From an uncultured bacterium (GTDB taxonomy: Bacteria > Actinomycetota > Coriobacteriia > Coriobacteriales > Coriobacteriaceae), in the NCBI GenBank assembly GCA_905214435.1, contig CAJMMA010000060.1:1-11041 (forward strand): DNA of 11,041 nt. Reading direction: 5' to 3'. Below the pieces are notes generated by a model, which saw only the letters and a program-made list of their open reading frames with translations, ran no database searches and was not told the DNA's origin. Position 1 is the stretch's first letter, and each line of letters begins with the position of its first letter. The translations under genes and the position numbers were made by a program. This document shows positions 1 through 6,728 of the stretch, piece after piece.

Positions 1-45
1 TTTCGTTCGATATGCTGCACGCCTTTATACCCGATTTAGAGCAAG

Positions 46-126
46 GGGGACAGGTCAATCTGCACCAAGGTGGTGCAAACATACCTGTCCCCGATGCACC
101 AAGAAGGTGCAAAGCAGTCCGTCCCC
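46..126. repeat. Palindromic dispersed repeat, left copy, plus a degenerate tandem half
   Basis: A nested palindrome spans 46-92. The outer arms are GGGGACAGGT (46-55) and ACCTGTCCCC (83-92), a perfect 10-bp match. The inner arms are TGCACCA (61-67) and TGGTGCA (71-77), with a 3-base loop. A degenerate copy of the right half follows at 94-126 with a 34-base offset (TGCACC, GGTGCA, then GTCCCC). The block 46-101 matches 10877-10932 in the same orientation at 50 of 56 positions. It lies just after the csoR stop, so in the csoR transcript it would fold into a hairpin and might help end or stabilise the mRNA, although no U-tract follows. Such GGGGACAGG elements resemble REP-like sequences moved by RAYT (Y1) transposases; that link is an inference and no such gene is present here. 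Confidence 0.8.
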
Positions 127-136
127 AATGCCCCAA

Positions 137-409
137 TTACTTGGAGAGCTTGTCGACGACGCGTTCGATCTCGGCGAGCTTGGCGGCCTTGAGGTCTTCG
201 TCGCCCGATTCGATTGCCGAAGTCACGCAGCCCTCGATATGCGCCTTGAGCACGTCGGCGTTGATGCGCGCAATGAGCGCCTGCGTTGCCATGAGCTGCG
301 TGGAAATATCGACGCAGTAGCGGTCCTCATCGACCATCCGCAAGATGCCGTCGATCTGGCCGCGTGCCGTCTTGAGCATGCGGGTCACCGATTTGTGGTC
401 TGCCATCAT
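137..409 (-). CDS. csoR: Copper-sensing transcriptional repressor CsoR
   Basis: This 90-residue protein is the usual size for the CsoR/RcnR (DUF156) family of all-helical metal-responsive repressors. The family's Cu+ ligand set Cys-His-Cys is visible: Cys32 in RYCVDIS, and His57 and Cys61 in KAHIEGC. The N-terminal pattern VTRMLKTARGQIDGI, with its conserved Arg and Gly-Gln, is typical of the DNA-binding helix. In this family, Cu+ binding releases the repressor from a G/C-rich palindrome; a matching operator lies before copA at 3225-3241. The gene is the last of a copA-copZ-csoR operon, 48 bases after copZ, so it should be autoregulated. A GAGGAC ribosome site precedes two adjacent ATG codons, so translation may begin at 409 or 406. 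The ligand set argues against the Ni/Co sensor RcnR and the persulfide sensor CstR, which lacks the His. Confidence 0.93.
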   Translation of the reverse strand: MMADHKSVTRMLKTARGQIDGILRMVDEDRYCVDISTQLMATQALIARINADVLKAHIEGCVTSAIESGDEDLKAAKLAEIERVVDKLSK

Positions 410-457
410 GGCGGGTCCTCGTTTCTGGTCGATGGGGTCGAATGCTTCTGGTAGCTG

Positions 458-679
458 CTACGCGGCGGTCACGGACAGGGCGTGGAACTTCTCGCCGGCG
501 CCCTCGACGGCGGCAGCGAGCTGCTCGGCGGTCACGGTGTCGGCGCACTCAACCTGGACGGTCTGGGTCTCGTGATCGGCGTCGGCGTCGGTCACGCCGG
601 CAACGTTGAGCAACGCCGTCTCGACGGTGGCGTCGCAGTGGCCGCACATGAGGCCGGAAGTCTTGATTGTGTATCGCAT
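458..679 (-). CDS. copZ: Copper chaperone CopZ-like heavy-metal-associated (HMA) protein
   Basis: This is a 73-residue single-domain HMA protein with the ferredoxin-like fold expected from its pattern. The metal site is GLMCGHC, with Cys12 and Cys15. Family members bind Cu+ in the cytoplasm and pass it to the ATPase CopA and the sensor CsoR. The His between the cysteines (CGHC) differs slightly from the common MxCxxC form, but M11 is kept. I chose ATG at 679 because GAGAGGAAT lies about 7 bases upstream and the protein then begins directly with the first beta strand (MRYTIKTSG). The frame stays open upstream to a GTG at 790, which would add 37 residues unlike any HMA protein, encoded by a hairpin-forming spacer. 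It lies between copA and csoR on the same strand. Confidence 0.9.
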   Translation of the reverse strand: MRYTIKTSGLMCGHCDATVETALLNVAGVTDADADHETQTVQVECADTVTAEQLAAAVEGAGEKFHALSVTAA

Positions 680-704
680 CGGTATTCCTCTCTGTTGTGT
701 CGGC

Positions 705-798
705 TTTCCCAGGCACCCGACCTTGGCCTTCAAGCCGTCGCTCGCGTACCAAAGTACGCGTCGCTCCTCTTTCAGGTCAATCTCGGGCACCTGGAAAA
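705..798 (-). other. Long intercistronic stem-loop between copA and copZ
   Basis: On the transcribed (minus) strand the arms TTTTCCAGGTGCCCGA (798-783) and TCGGGTGCCTGGGAAA (720-705) pair at all 16 positions, three of them as G-U wobbles. Further in, TTGACCT pairs with AGGCCAA with one mismatch. The tip is a perfect 7-bp stem CGCGTAC/GTACGCG (743-749 and 754-760) closed by a 4-base loop. The element occupies most of the 147-base gap between the copA stop and the copZ start. It could be a processing or stability element that sets different levels of CopA and CopZ, or a MITE/REP-like insertion. The structure is seen in the sequence; the function is not known. Confidence 0.6.
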
Positions 799-826
799 CC
801 CGTTCTAAATGGACTTAAGGGTGAAC

Positions 827-3166
827 CTATTTTGCCACTTTAGGCTTAAAGGTTCGTAGGCGCAGCGCATTGCTTACGACGCATACGCTCGACAGGCTCA
901 TGGCCGCGGCGCCGAACATCGGCGAGAGCTGCCAACCGGTGAGGGGGAAGAACACGCCTGCCGCCAGCGGAATGCCGATGCCGTTGTAGAACAGCGCCCA
1001 GAACAGGTCCTGCTTGATGTTGCGGATCGTGGCGCGCGAAAGCTCGATGGCGCGCGCAACATCCATGAGGTCGCTGCGCATGAGTACCACGTCGGCGCCC
1101 TCCTTGGCGATGTCGGCGCCGGTGCCGATCGCAAGGCCCACGTCGGCGCGCGCCAGGGCGGGGGAGTCGTTGATGCCGTCGCCCACCATGGCGACCTTGC
1201 CGCCCGCATCCTGCAGTTCGCGCACGTGGCGTTCCTTGTCGGCGGGGAGGACGTCGGCGATGACCTGTTCGCTGGTGAGTCCCACGCGGCGGGCGATAGC
1301 CTCGGCCGTCACGCGGTTGTCGCCGGTGAGCATGCGCACGTCGATGCCGAGCTTGCGGAGCGCGGCGATGGCCCCGGCGCTCGTCTCTTTGACCTCGTCA
1401 GCCACGGCGATGGTGCCGACAAGCTCGCCGTTCTTGGCAAAGAACAGCGGTGTTTTGCCCTCGGCGGCAAATTGCTCGGCAAGGCCGGCGGGCACCTTCG
1501 CGCCCAGCTCGACCATCAGGCGCACGTTGCCGGCAGCGATGACGTTTTGTCCCTCGCGCGCCGTAACGCCTCGTCCAGGCACGGCGGCAAAGTCCTCGAC
1601 CGTGCGCGCCACGATTCCGCGCGACTCGCACTCGGCCATGATCGCCTCGGCCAGCGGGTGCTCGCTCGAGCGCTCCAGCGCGGCAGCGAGCTTCAGTAAC
1701 GCCTTTTCACTCATAGCGGGCGAGCCGTCGGCGCGCGCGACAACCACAATGTCGGTCACGGCCGGCTTGCCGCGGGTGACCGTGCCCGTCTTATCGAGCA
1801 CCACGGTGCCCACGCTGCGCAGGTTCTCCAGCGCCTCAGCGCTCTTAAACAGAATGCCCATCTCGGCGCCCTTGCCGGTGCCCACCATAATGGCGACGGG
1901 CGTGGCCAGGCCGAGCGCGCACGGACAACTGATCACCAGCACGGCGACAGCGGAAGTGAGCGCCTCGTTGATGCTTCCGGTCAGCACCATCCACGCCACA
2001 AAAGTTACGGCAGAGATTACAAACACCACGGGCACGAACACGCCGGCGACTTTGTCGGCCATGCGGGCGATGGGCGCCTTGGTGGTGTTGGCGTCCTCGA
2101 CGAGCTGGATAATCTTGGCGAGCGACGTGTCGGCGCCCACACGCGTGGCGCGGAAGGTAAACGAGCCCGTGCGGTTGACCGTGGCCGCGTTGACGGTGGC
2201 ACCGGCGGTCTTTTCCACGGGGATGGACTCGCCGGTGAGCGCACTCTCGTCCACGGCCGAGCTGCCCTCGAGCACCACGCCATCGACGGGGATGGACTCG
2301 CCGGGGCGCACACGCAGCACCTGGCCGGGAAGGATGCTGTCGACGTCGACGGTGGTCTCGGTGCCGTCCTCGGCCACGACGGTCGCGGTCTTGGGCGCTA
2401 GGTCAATGAGCGCCTCGATGGCGCCGCCGGTCTTGGATTTGCTGCGTGTCTCGAGATATTTGCCCACGGTGACGAGCGACAGGATCGTGCCCGCACTCTC
2501 AAAATACAGGTTGTCCATGCCCGTCATCATGGCCTCGTGGATTTGCCCGGCGGCCAGCTGGTCGGCCATGATAAACATGGCGTAGAGCGACCAGGCGACG
2601 GAAGCGGTGGCGCCCACGGCAATAAGGGCGTCCATGGTGGGCGCGCCGTGCGCGAGCGATTTAAACCCGTTCATAAAGTATGCGTCGTTGACGTAGACGA
2701 TGGGGATAAGCAGGACGAGCTCGGTGAGCGCGAGCGTCATGCTGTGGGTATGGTCGGTGAAAATGCCGGGTAGCGGCCAGCCAAGCATGTGCCCCATGCC
2801 TATGTAGAACAGTGGGATGAGGAATACGATCGAGACGATGAGGCGGGTGCGCATGGCGGAGGCGGCGGCCTCCAGCTTTTTGGTCGGCGACTCCATATGG
2901 GCGGCGCCGGACCTGGCTTGCGTACTGCCGCTTTGGGCGGCGTCGGTGCCCGTGCTGACGGGTGAGGCCGAGTAGCCAGCGCGATCGACGGCGGTGCAGA
3001 TGTCGTCGGGGGTGACCTGCGCGGGGTCGTAGTCCACCAGCATAGAGCCGGCGAGCAGATTGACCGCGACGCTCTCGACGCCGTCGAGCTTGCTCACGGC
3101 ACGATCCACGTGCGCCTGGCAGGCGGCGCATGTCATGCCGCCCACGTCGAACTTATCTTGAGCCAT
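827..3166 (-). CDS. copA: Copper-exporting P1B-type ATPase CopA
   Basis: This 779-residue membrane pump uses ATP to export Cu+ from the cytoplasm. One N-terminal HMA domain (about 1-70) carries GMTCAAC with Cys13 and Cys16. Membrane segments follow from about residue 108. All catalytic motifs are intact: TGES (311-314) in the actuator domain, the intramembrane CPC (414-416), DKTGT (458-462) with phosphorylated Asp458, the His-Pro pair of the nucleotide domain (503-504), TGDN (614-617) and GDGIND (662-667). Near the end, YNGIGIP (727-733) and MSLSSVCVVSNALRL (756-770) are the signatures of the Cu+ (P1B-1) subgroup rather than Zn/Cd pumps. The length is normal for a single-HMA CopA. The start is fixed by AGAAAGGAG five bases before ATG. 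It is the first gene of the operon with copZ and csoR, behind a CsoR-type operator. Confidence 0.96.
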   Translation of the reverse strand: MAQDKFDVGGMTCAACQAHVDRAVSKLDGVESVAVNLLAGSMLVDYDPAQVTPDDICTAVDRAGYSASPVSTGTDAAQSGSTQARSGAAHMESPTKKLEAAASAMRTRLIVSIVFLIPLFYIGMGHMLGWPLPGIFTDHTHSMTLALTELVLLIPIVYVNDAYFMNGFKSLAHGAPTMDALIAVGATASVAWSLYAMFIMADQLAAGQIHEAMMTGMDNLYFESAGTILSLVTVGKYLETRSKSKTGGAIEALIDLAPKTATVVAEDGTETTVDVDSILPGQVLRVRPGESIPVDGVVLEGSSAVDESALTGESIPVEKTAGATVNAATVNRTGSFTFRATRVGADTSLAKIIQLVEDANTTKAPIARMADKVAGVFVPVVFVISAVTFVAWMVLTGSINEALTSAVAVLVISCPCALGLATPVAIMVGTGKGAEMGILFKSAEALENLRSVGTVVLDKTGTVTRGKPAVTDIVVVARADGSPAMSEKALLKLAAALERSSEHPLAEAIMAECESRGIVARTVEDFAAVPGRGVTAREGQNVIAAGNVRLMVELGAKVPAGLAEQFAAEGKTPLFFAKNGELVGTIAVADEVKETSAGAIAALRKLGIDVRMLTGDNRVTAEAIARRVGLTSEQVIADVLPADKERHVRELQDAGGKVAMVGDGINDSPALARADVGLAIGTGADIAKEGADVVLMRSDLMDVARAIELSRATIRNIKQDLFWALFYNGIGIPLAAGVFFPLTGWQLSPMFGAAAMSLSSVCVVSNALRLRTFKPKVAK

Positions 3167-3213
3167 GGCTTCTCCTTTCTGTGGTTCGCTGTTGGAATTG
3201 TTAACCTGCTGAT

Positions 3214-3244
3214 ACTATACACCCATACCCCCTGGGGGTGTCCA
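3214..3244 (-). promoter_or_regulatory. Promoter of the copA-copZ-csoR operon
   Basis: On the minus strand a -35 hexamer TGGACA (3244-3239) and a -10 hexamer TATAGT (3219-3214) each match the sigma-70 consensus at 5 of 6 positions, separated by 19 bases. The copA start codon is about 48 bases below the -10 box. The 19-base spacer is longer than the ideal 17 and holds the CsoR operator, so bound repressor would block polymerase. The long spacer also resembles MerR/CueR-controlled promoters, but the operon encodes CsoR and no MerR gene is visible. Confidence 0.65.
3225..3241 (-). promoter_or_regulatory. CsoR operator
   Basis: On the plus strand the site reads ATACCCCCTGGGGGTGT: a pseudopalindrome with perfect CCCCC/GGGGG arms around a central T and A/T-rich flanks. 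This is the pattern known for CsoR boxes (TACCCC..GGGGTA type). It lies within the copA promoter, overlapping the -35 box by three bases, and the csoR gene is in the operon it would control. Confidence 0.8.
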
Positions 3245-3316
3245 GTAATGGTTGGAATGTATGACTTTTCATTACAGATGAGGGTGGCTGCTCAATCGGT
3301 GGCCGTCCCAACCAAT

Positions 3317-3374
3317 CATCTCAATCTGTAACATCTAGAGAAGTTTTAACCCCTTACTGTTACAGATTGAGATG
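3317..3374. repeat. Inverted-repeat element, copy A (TTACAG family)
   Basis: A perfect 17-bp inverted repeat has arms CATCTCAATCTGTAACA (3317-3333) and TGTTACAGATTGAGATG (3358-3374), with a 24-base loop that begins TCTAGA. It shares arm sequence, loop start (AACATCTAGA) and overall size with copy B, 80 bases away. It lies in the 330-base gap between the kinase stop and the copA start. There is no U-tract, so it is not a classic terminator. Confidence 0.85.
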
Positions 3375-3396
3375 TTGTCTCGCGGGGTTGGGGTTT

Positions 3397-3455
3397 TGTC
3401 TCGTTCCGTAACATCTAGACCTGTATCTGCCGAGCTGGTGTTACAGATCGAGACA
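3397..3455. repeat. Inverted-repeat element, copy B (TTACAG family)
   Basis: A 17-bp inverted repeat with two mismatches has arms TGTCTCGTTCCGTAACA (3397-3413) and TGTTACAGATCGAGACA (3439-3455), with a 25-base loop that again starts TCTAGA. It ends 41 bases downstream of the kinase stop on that gene's strand. The following bases CAATTGCCGGG resemble those after the half copy at 6939. It may belong to a dispersed hairpin family; two tandem copies and a lone half copy are seen in this window. Confidence 0.8.
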
Positions 3456-3496
3456 ATTGCCGGGGAGGGGTCCCGTCACGGCAAGACGCCCGCTCC

Positions 3497-5581
3497 CTAG
3501 ATGCAGAACCCGGGGATCACGCAGGTTCGCTTGCTTGGCTTTTCCGCAGGCGTTGCGTACGTAAAGACGTCGCCGTCGTAGCCCACACGGTTCATATAGA
3601 GCGTGCCTTCGCTCTCCGATGTGTCGGGACTCACCGTTCGTTCCCACCAGCAGGTGTCCTTGCCCTTCCACTGGCGGACCATCGTCTCGTTCGTGGAATA
3701 CGGGCTCACCTTGAGCTCGCGGAAGAGCTGATACTCCTTGCCCTCGCCGTTGTAGATGTCTGCCAGGTAGTGATAGCCCTCGGCAAACGAATCGGGCGGT
3801 TGCGTACCGCACAGCTCGACCATGGCGGGCAGCCAAAGGGTTGCGGGCAACTCGCTCAGACACGATGCACTGTTGGCGGCGCCCACATTGTTCGAGACCT
3901 TCTTGACCCCTTTAATGAGCGCGCGCAACTCGTTGGGCAGCAGCTTAAGGCCGTCGCCGTCGAGCCATTCCCGCAGCTCGCAATCTGCCCAGCCGGCGCT
4001 CGGCGGTTCAGTCGCAGCATCGCGCTCGGCAATACCCGCGTCGAACATAAACGTCAGCCCGGCCTTGCCCGTCCCGTCCAGAAGCTCATCGTGGCGGATG
4101 CCCACAAGCTGAGCGCCGACCTCCAGCCCGTTGGCGAGCTTCACACGCTTGGTGCACGGATAGGGGATATGCCCATCAACGTCGAGCAGGTGGTAGCGCT
4201 TGGCAATCTCGTGTGCCTCGCTACGGGTCTCGGCGGCCTTAATCTTGAGCGAAATCTCCTGCAGCTGAGCCCAGGTGTAGTCGTCAAGCGAACCGCGGAT
4301 GCCGTCCAGGTAGTCGGGGATGCCAAAGCCATGGGTTGCCGCCCCGATAACGCCGAGCCCCGCAACGGCTGCAACGACGCCGCCGATGACAAAGCGACGG
4401 CGTGTCATGGCGTCGTGCCGGGCCTGCTCCAAAATCTCTCGCGCGCGCTCGCCGGCGACGTCGACCTTAAGGTGCGTGCCAGAATCGATATCAATTGCGG
4501 CCTCGTCTCCTGCATCCTCGTGGTCCTCAGATTCTGCAGCGGGGAGGTATGTCGAGAGCACCTCGAGCATCTGCTGCTCGGTAGGGCGATCGCCCTGTTC
4601 GACCGAGATGCCTTTCATGATGATCTGGACAAGCGCTTTGTCGCCCTCGCAGCGCGGCTCGAGCGGCGCCGGTTTGGTCTTGGTCTTTATGAGGTAGAAC
4701 GAGCCGGTCGCCGCGGCATCCGTCGACTCGACATCGAACGGTTTGCGACCGCTGTAGAGCTGGTACAGAATGCTCGAAAGCGCATAGACGTCGATCGCGG
4801 GCGAGCGGCGAAGGGCCGCGATGCCTTCGATATCCTGTGTGAGCATTTCGGGCGCGGCGTATGCGGGCGTGGCAAAGCGCCAGATGTCGGCGCGCCGGGT
4901 GATCGTGTCGTCGCCGAGGGCCATGGTCGCGGAGCCCATGTCGATGAGGCAGGGTTCAAAGGAGCAATCGGCAATCTGCTGCTCGAGCGTTCGGCTGGTG
5001 GTGCGGAACATGATATTGGCAGGCGACAGGTCGCGATGGACGACCGGATTCACAAGGCCTTGGGTCATCAAGAGCGCACGAAGCACGGCGTTTCCGACGG
5101 CGGCGACCATCTGGGTGGTCAGCCCGCCCGAGGCGTCGTGCGGAAGCAAGGGCAGCGCCTGTTTGAGCGAGGTGCCCTCGACCCACTCCATGAGGATAAG
5201 CGGGTCGTCCTCGCACGATCCGTAGCCATAGACGCGCGGAAATCCGCGCAGGTGCGAGACGGTACACAGATGACGGTATTCCTCGAACAGCGCGGCAGTG
5301 TTGGCCAGATGCGCGGCCGATTGCTCGGCGGAGCGGTCGGGCGTCTGGTCGGAAAGGATGGCGTTGTCCTTGAGCAGCTTGACGGCAAAGACCTCGCCGC
5401 TCGTGTTGGTTGCGCGCAGCACGTGCCCGATATTGCCGCCGTCGCGGTATGCCGTCTGAAGAATAAGCGTCATAAACCGGCGCTTGGCGTCGTCCTCGGC
5501 ACTGGGGTCGACTGCCACGGCGGTATCGAACGTGTCGAGACGGATGAGTTTGTCGCCATAGGCGCTATCGGTAGTATCCAT
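3497..5581 (-). CDS. Membrane-anchored Ser/Thr protein kinase with C-terminal DUF6273-like domain
   Basis: This protein has 694 residues. The N-terminal half (about 37-345) is a Hanks-type kinase: FAVKLL with Lys68, a helix-C Glu at 100/101, HRDLSPANI (182-190, catalytic Asp184 and Asn189), the metal-binding triplet DMG (214-216) in place of DFG, and APE (243-245). The glycine loop (DGGNIG) is weak. An acidic linker leads to TRRRF and a hydrophobic helix at about 397-416. The Arg cluster predicts a cytoplasmic kinase and an external C-terminus. Residues 485-694 resemble DUF6273: ELREWLDGD, LPATLWLP, DTCWWERTVSP and a final VIPGFCI; the region has several cysteines. This half may sense an external signal in the role PASTA repeats play in PknB. 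I chose ATG at 5581 for its AAAGGAA site. It follows an FHA-protein gene on the same strand. Kinase identity is firm, DUF6273 likely, and substrate unknown. Confidence 0.88.
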   Translation of the reverse strand: MDTTDSAYGDKLIRLDTFDTAVAVDPSAEDDAKRRFMTLILQTAYRDGGNIGHVLRATNTSGEVFAVKLLKDNAILSDQTPDRSAEQSAAHLANTAALFEEYRHLCTVSHLRGFPRVYGYGSCEDDPLILMEWVEGTSLKQALPLLPHDASGGLTTQMVAAVGNAVLRALLMTQGLVNPVVHRDLSPANIMFRTTSRTLEQQIADCSFEPCLIDMGSATMALGDDTITRRADIWRFATPAYAAPEMLTQDIEGIAALRRSPAIDVYALSSILYQLYSGRKPFDVESTDAAATGSFYLIKTKTKPAPLEPRCEGDKALVQIIMKGISVEQGDRPTEQQMLEVLSTYLPAAESEDHEDAGDEAAIDIDSGTHLKVDVAGERAREILEQARHDAMTRRRFVIGGVVAAVAGLGVIGAATHGFGIPDYLDGIRGSLDDYTWAQLQEISLKIKAAETRSEAHEIAKRYHLLDVDGHIPYPCTKRVKLANGLEVGAQLVGIRHDELLDGTGKAGLTFMFDAGIAERDAATEPPSAGWADCELREWLDGDGLKLLPNELRALIKGVKKVSNNVGAANSASCLSELPATLWLPAMVELCGTQPPDSFAEGYHYLADIYNGEGKEYQLFRELKVSPYSTNETMVRQWKGKDTCWWERTVSPDTSESEGTLYMNRVGYDGDVFTYATPAEKPSKRTCVIPGFCI

Positions 5582-5613
5582 GGCGTTCCTTTGTCTGGCA
5601 TGGGTTGCCGCGC

Positions 5614-5674
5614 GTATACGCGGGCAGTGCGGATATCGGTAAAGTATCATGATAGCCGCACTGCCCACGTATAC
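5614..5674 (-). repeat. Large inverted repeat in the kinase leader
   Basis: Arms of 19 bases, GTATACGCGGGCAGTGCGG (5614-5632) and its near-exact reverse complement (5656-5674, one mismatch), flank a 23-base A/T-rich loop. The loop contains the perfect 10-bp palindrome TATCATGATA (5645-5654). The element starts 33 bases upstream of the kinase ATG and takes up much of the 171-base gap after the FHA gene. It could be a repressor operator pair, a cruciform or mRNA leader hairpin acting on kinase expression, or a small mobile repeat. Confidence 0.75.
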
Positions 5675-5706
5675 CGCTGAGTATTGTCGGTTACGACGCA
5701 GAAGGT

Positions 5707-5749
5707 AGAAGACGAAAGACGGACGGCGACCGTCTTTCGATCGCCGTCC
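5707..5749 (-). terminator. Probable intrinsic terminator of the FHA gene
   Basis: Three bases after the FHA stop codon, the transcribed strand folds into a 9-bp stem, GGACGGCGA (5749-5741) with TCGCCGTCC (5729-5721), around an 11-base loop. It is followed by GTCTTTCGTCTTCT, which is pyrimidine-rich but not a clean U-run. It may end or weaken transcription into the kinase gene, allowing separate levels of the two proteins. Confidence 0.6.
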
Positions 5750-5752
5750 GCG

Positions 5753-6715
5753 CTAGTCCACAATGACAAGGAATGTCGTGTAGAGACCCAGATGGAGCCT
5801 GTCGCTGTTTTCGATTTCCACTGGGGGATAGATCTTGCCGGGCTCTCGTTGGTCGCGGGGCGGCTCGATTACGATATCGCCGTCGCCTGCACCCGATTCG
5901 AGCACCGTGCCGTTGGTCGATCCAAGACCCTGGGCGTACCAGTGCTCACCCTCAAGCCAAATGCGAAGATGCTCGCGCGATGCATCGGTGCCTACATCGG
6001 TGATGCTGGGCGAGGTTTTGGGCAAGGACCCAATTACCGTGCCGCGCGGATCGCGTGTGAGGGGATGGATTTGCATGTCGACGCAGTCGTCGGCATGTGT
6101 CCTGAGCAGACCGAGGTTGGGGGCGACGGCGCGCGGCTGCTCCAGGCTGCCCATAAAGCCACGTCCGACGGTGGTCTCGGTGGTGCCAAAATGCCCGCCA
6201 GTTTTACTATCGCAAAAGCGCTCAACGGTCGCCACGCCCTGGGCGGGATCGGCGAGTACGCCCGTTGCCACAAAGAGCATCAGGAAGAGCGTGCTCTTTT
6301 CGCGCACGGTATTGCCATCAAAGTTGTCGATGTGATTGAGGGCATTTGCATATAGGCGGCTGTCCAGCTTGTAGCTGGCGAGAGCTGACATCATTTCGTT
6401 GGCTGCCGGACCGCAATAGTGCTCGGCGATTGCCTGATAGGCGGACTCGCCGCCGCCGAGCTTGCTACAGATTGCCGCGGAAAGGTTGAGCGTGGTGACG
6501 GTAAAGTCGCTGTAGATGGCGGGTGCGCACTGGTCGGGCTCGCGATGGACGATGTAGCGGGTGAGATACGAGCGGTTGGAAGAACATTTCTCGAGCAGGG
6601 TGCTGCCGAGATAAGAGTTTCCATTGATGAGCATTCGGGCGATTTCGAGATGCTTGAGACCGCCGAACGAGCGAATATCGTTATAGAGGACCGAGCAAGG
6701 CGTCTCTGCTGCCAC
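5753..6715 (-). CDS. FHA-domain protein with uncharacterised N-terminal region
   Basis: This 320-residue soluble protein has no signal peptide. The C-terminal part (about 225-320) is a forkhead-associated domain: VIGSLP at the usual GR position, SREHLRIW (246-253, the SRxH phosphopeptide loop), GSTNGT (265-270) and IENSDRLHLG (301-310). FHA domains bind phosphothreonine, so this protein probably reads or docks the kinase encoded downstream. The first 200 or so residues are mostly helical by eye, with scattered cysteines (7, 44, 63, 83, 101, 168), and match no family I know. I chose the GTG start at 6715 because AAAGGAGGT lies four bases before it; the next upstream ATG (6748) has no such site, although the frame stays open to 6955. 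The first FHA strand lacks the canonical Gly-Arg, since Gly-Ser stands there. Confidence 0.82.
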   Translation of the reverse strand: MAAETPCSVLYNDIRSFGGLKHLEIARMLINGNSYLGSTLLEKCSSNRSYLTRYIVHREPDQCAPAIYSDFTVTTLNLSAAICSKLGGGESAYQAIAEHYCGPAANEMMSALASYKLDSRLYANALNHIDNFDGNTVREKSTLFLMLFVATGVLADPAQGVATVERFCDSKTGGHFGTTETTVGRGFMGSLEQPRAVAPNLGLLRTHADDCVDMQIHPLTRDPRGTVIGSLPKTSPSITDVGTDASREHLRIWLEGEHWYAQGLGSTNGTVLESGAGDGDIVIEPPRDQREPGKIYPPVEIENSDRLHLGLYTTFLVIVD

Positions 6716-6719
6716 GGAT

Positions 6720-6728
6720 ACCTCCTTT
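6720..6728 (-). promoter_or_regulatory. Ribosome binding site that fixes the GTG start of the FHA gene
   Basis: The minus strand reads AAAGGAGGT, a near-perfect anti-Shine-Dalgarno match, four bases before GTG at 6715-6713. No comparable site precedes the in-frame ATG codons at 6748 or 6838, so GTG is the best start. Confidence 0.75.

Noticed and set aside
46..126. CRISPR array
   Set aside because: Only about two degenerate units are present, with conserved rather than variable spacers and no cas genes.
680..790. A 37-residue N-terminal extension of CopZ from a GTG codon
   Set aside because: The added residues are encoded by the hairpin arms, have no ribosome site and are foreign to HMA chaperones; the ATG at 679 has a good site.
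1014..2585. A 523-codon open frame on the plus strand
   Set aside because: It is antisense to copA, Ser/Ala/Thr-rich and without domains, so it is a shadow of the copA frame.
3457..3484. Hairpin TTGCCG/CGGCAA as a kinase terminator
   Set aside because: The stem is only 6 bp with a 16-base loop, and no U-tract follows, so it is too weak to call.
3770..5680. A 636-codon open frame on the plus strand
   Set aside because: It lies antisense to the kinase, which has all its motifs. Long opposite frames are common in high-GC DNA, and the product has no recognisable domain.
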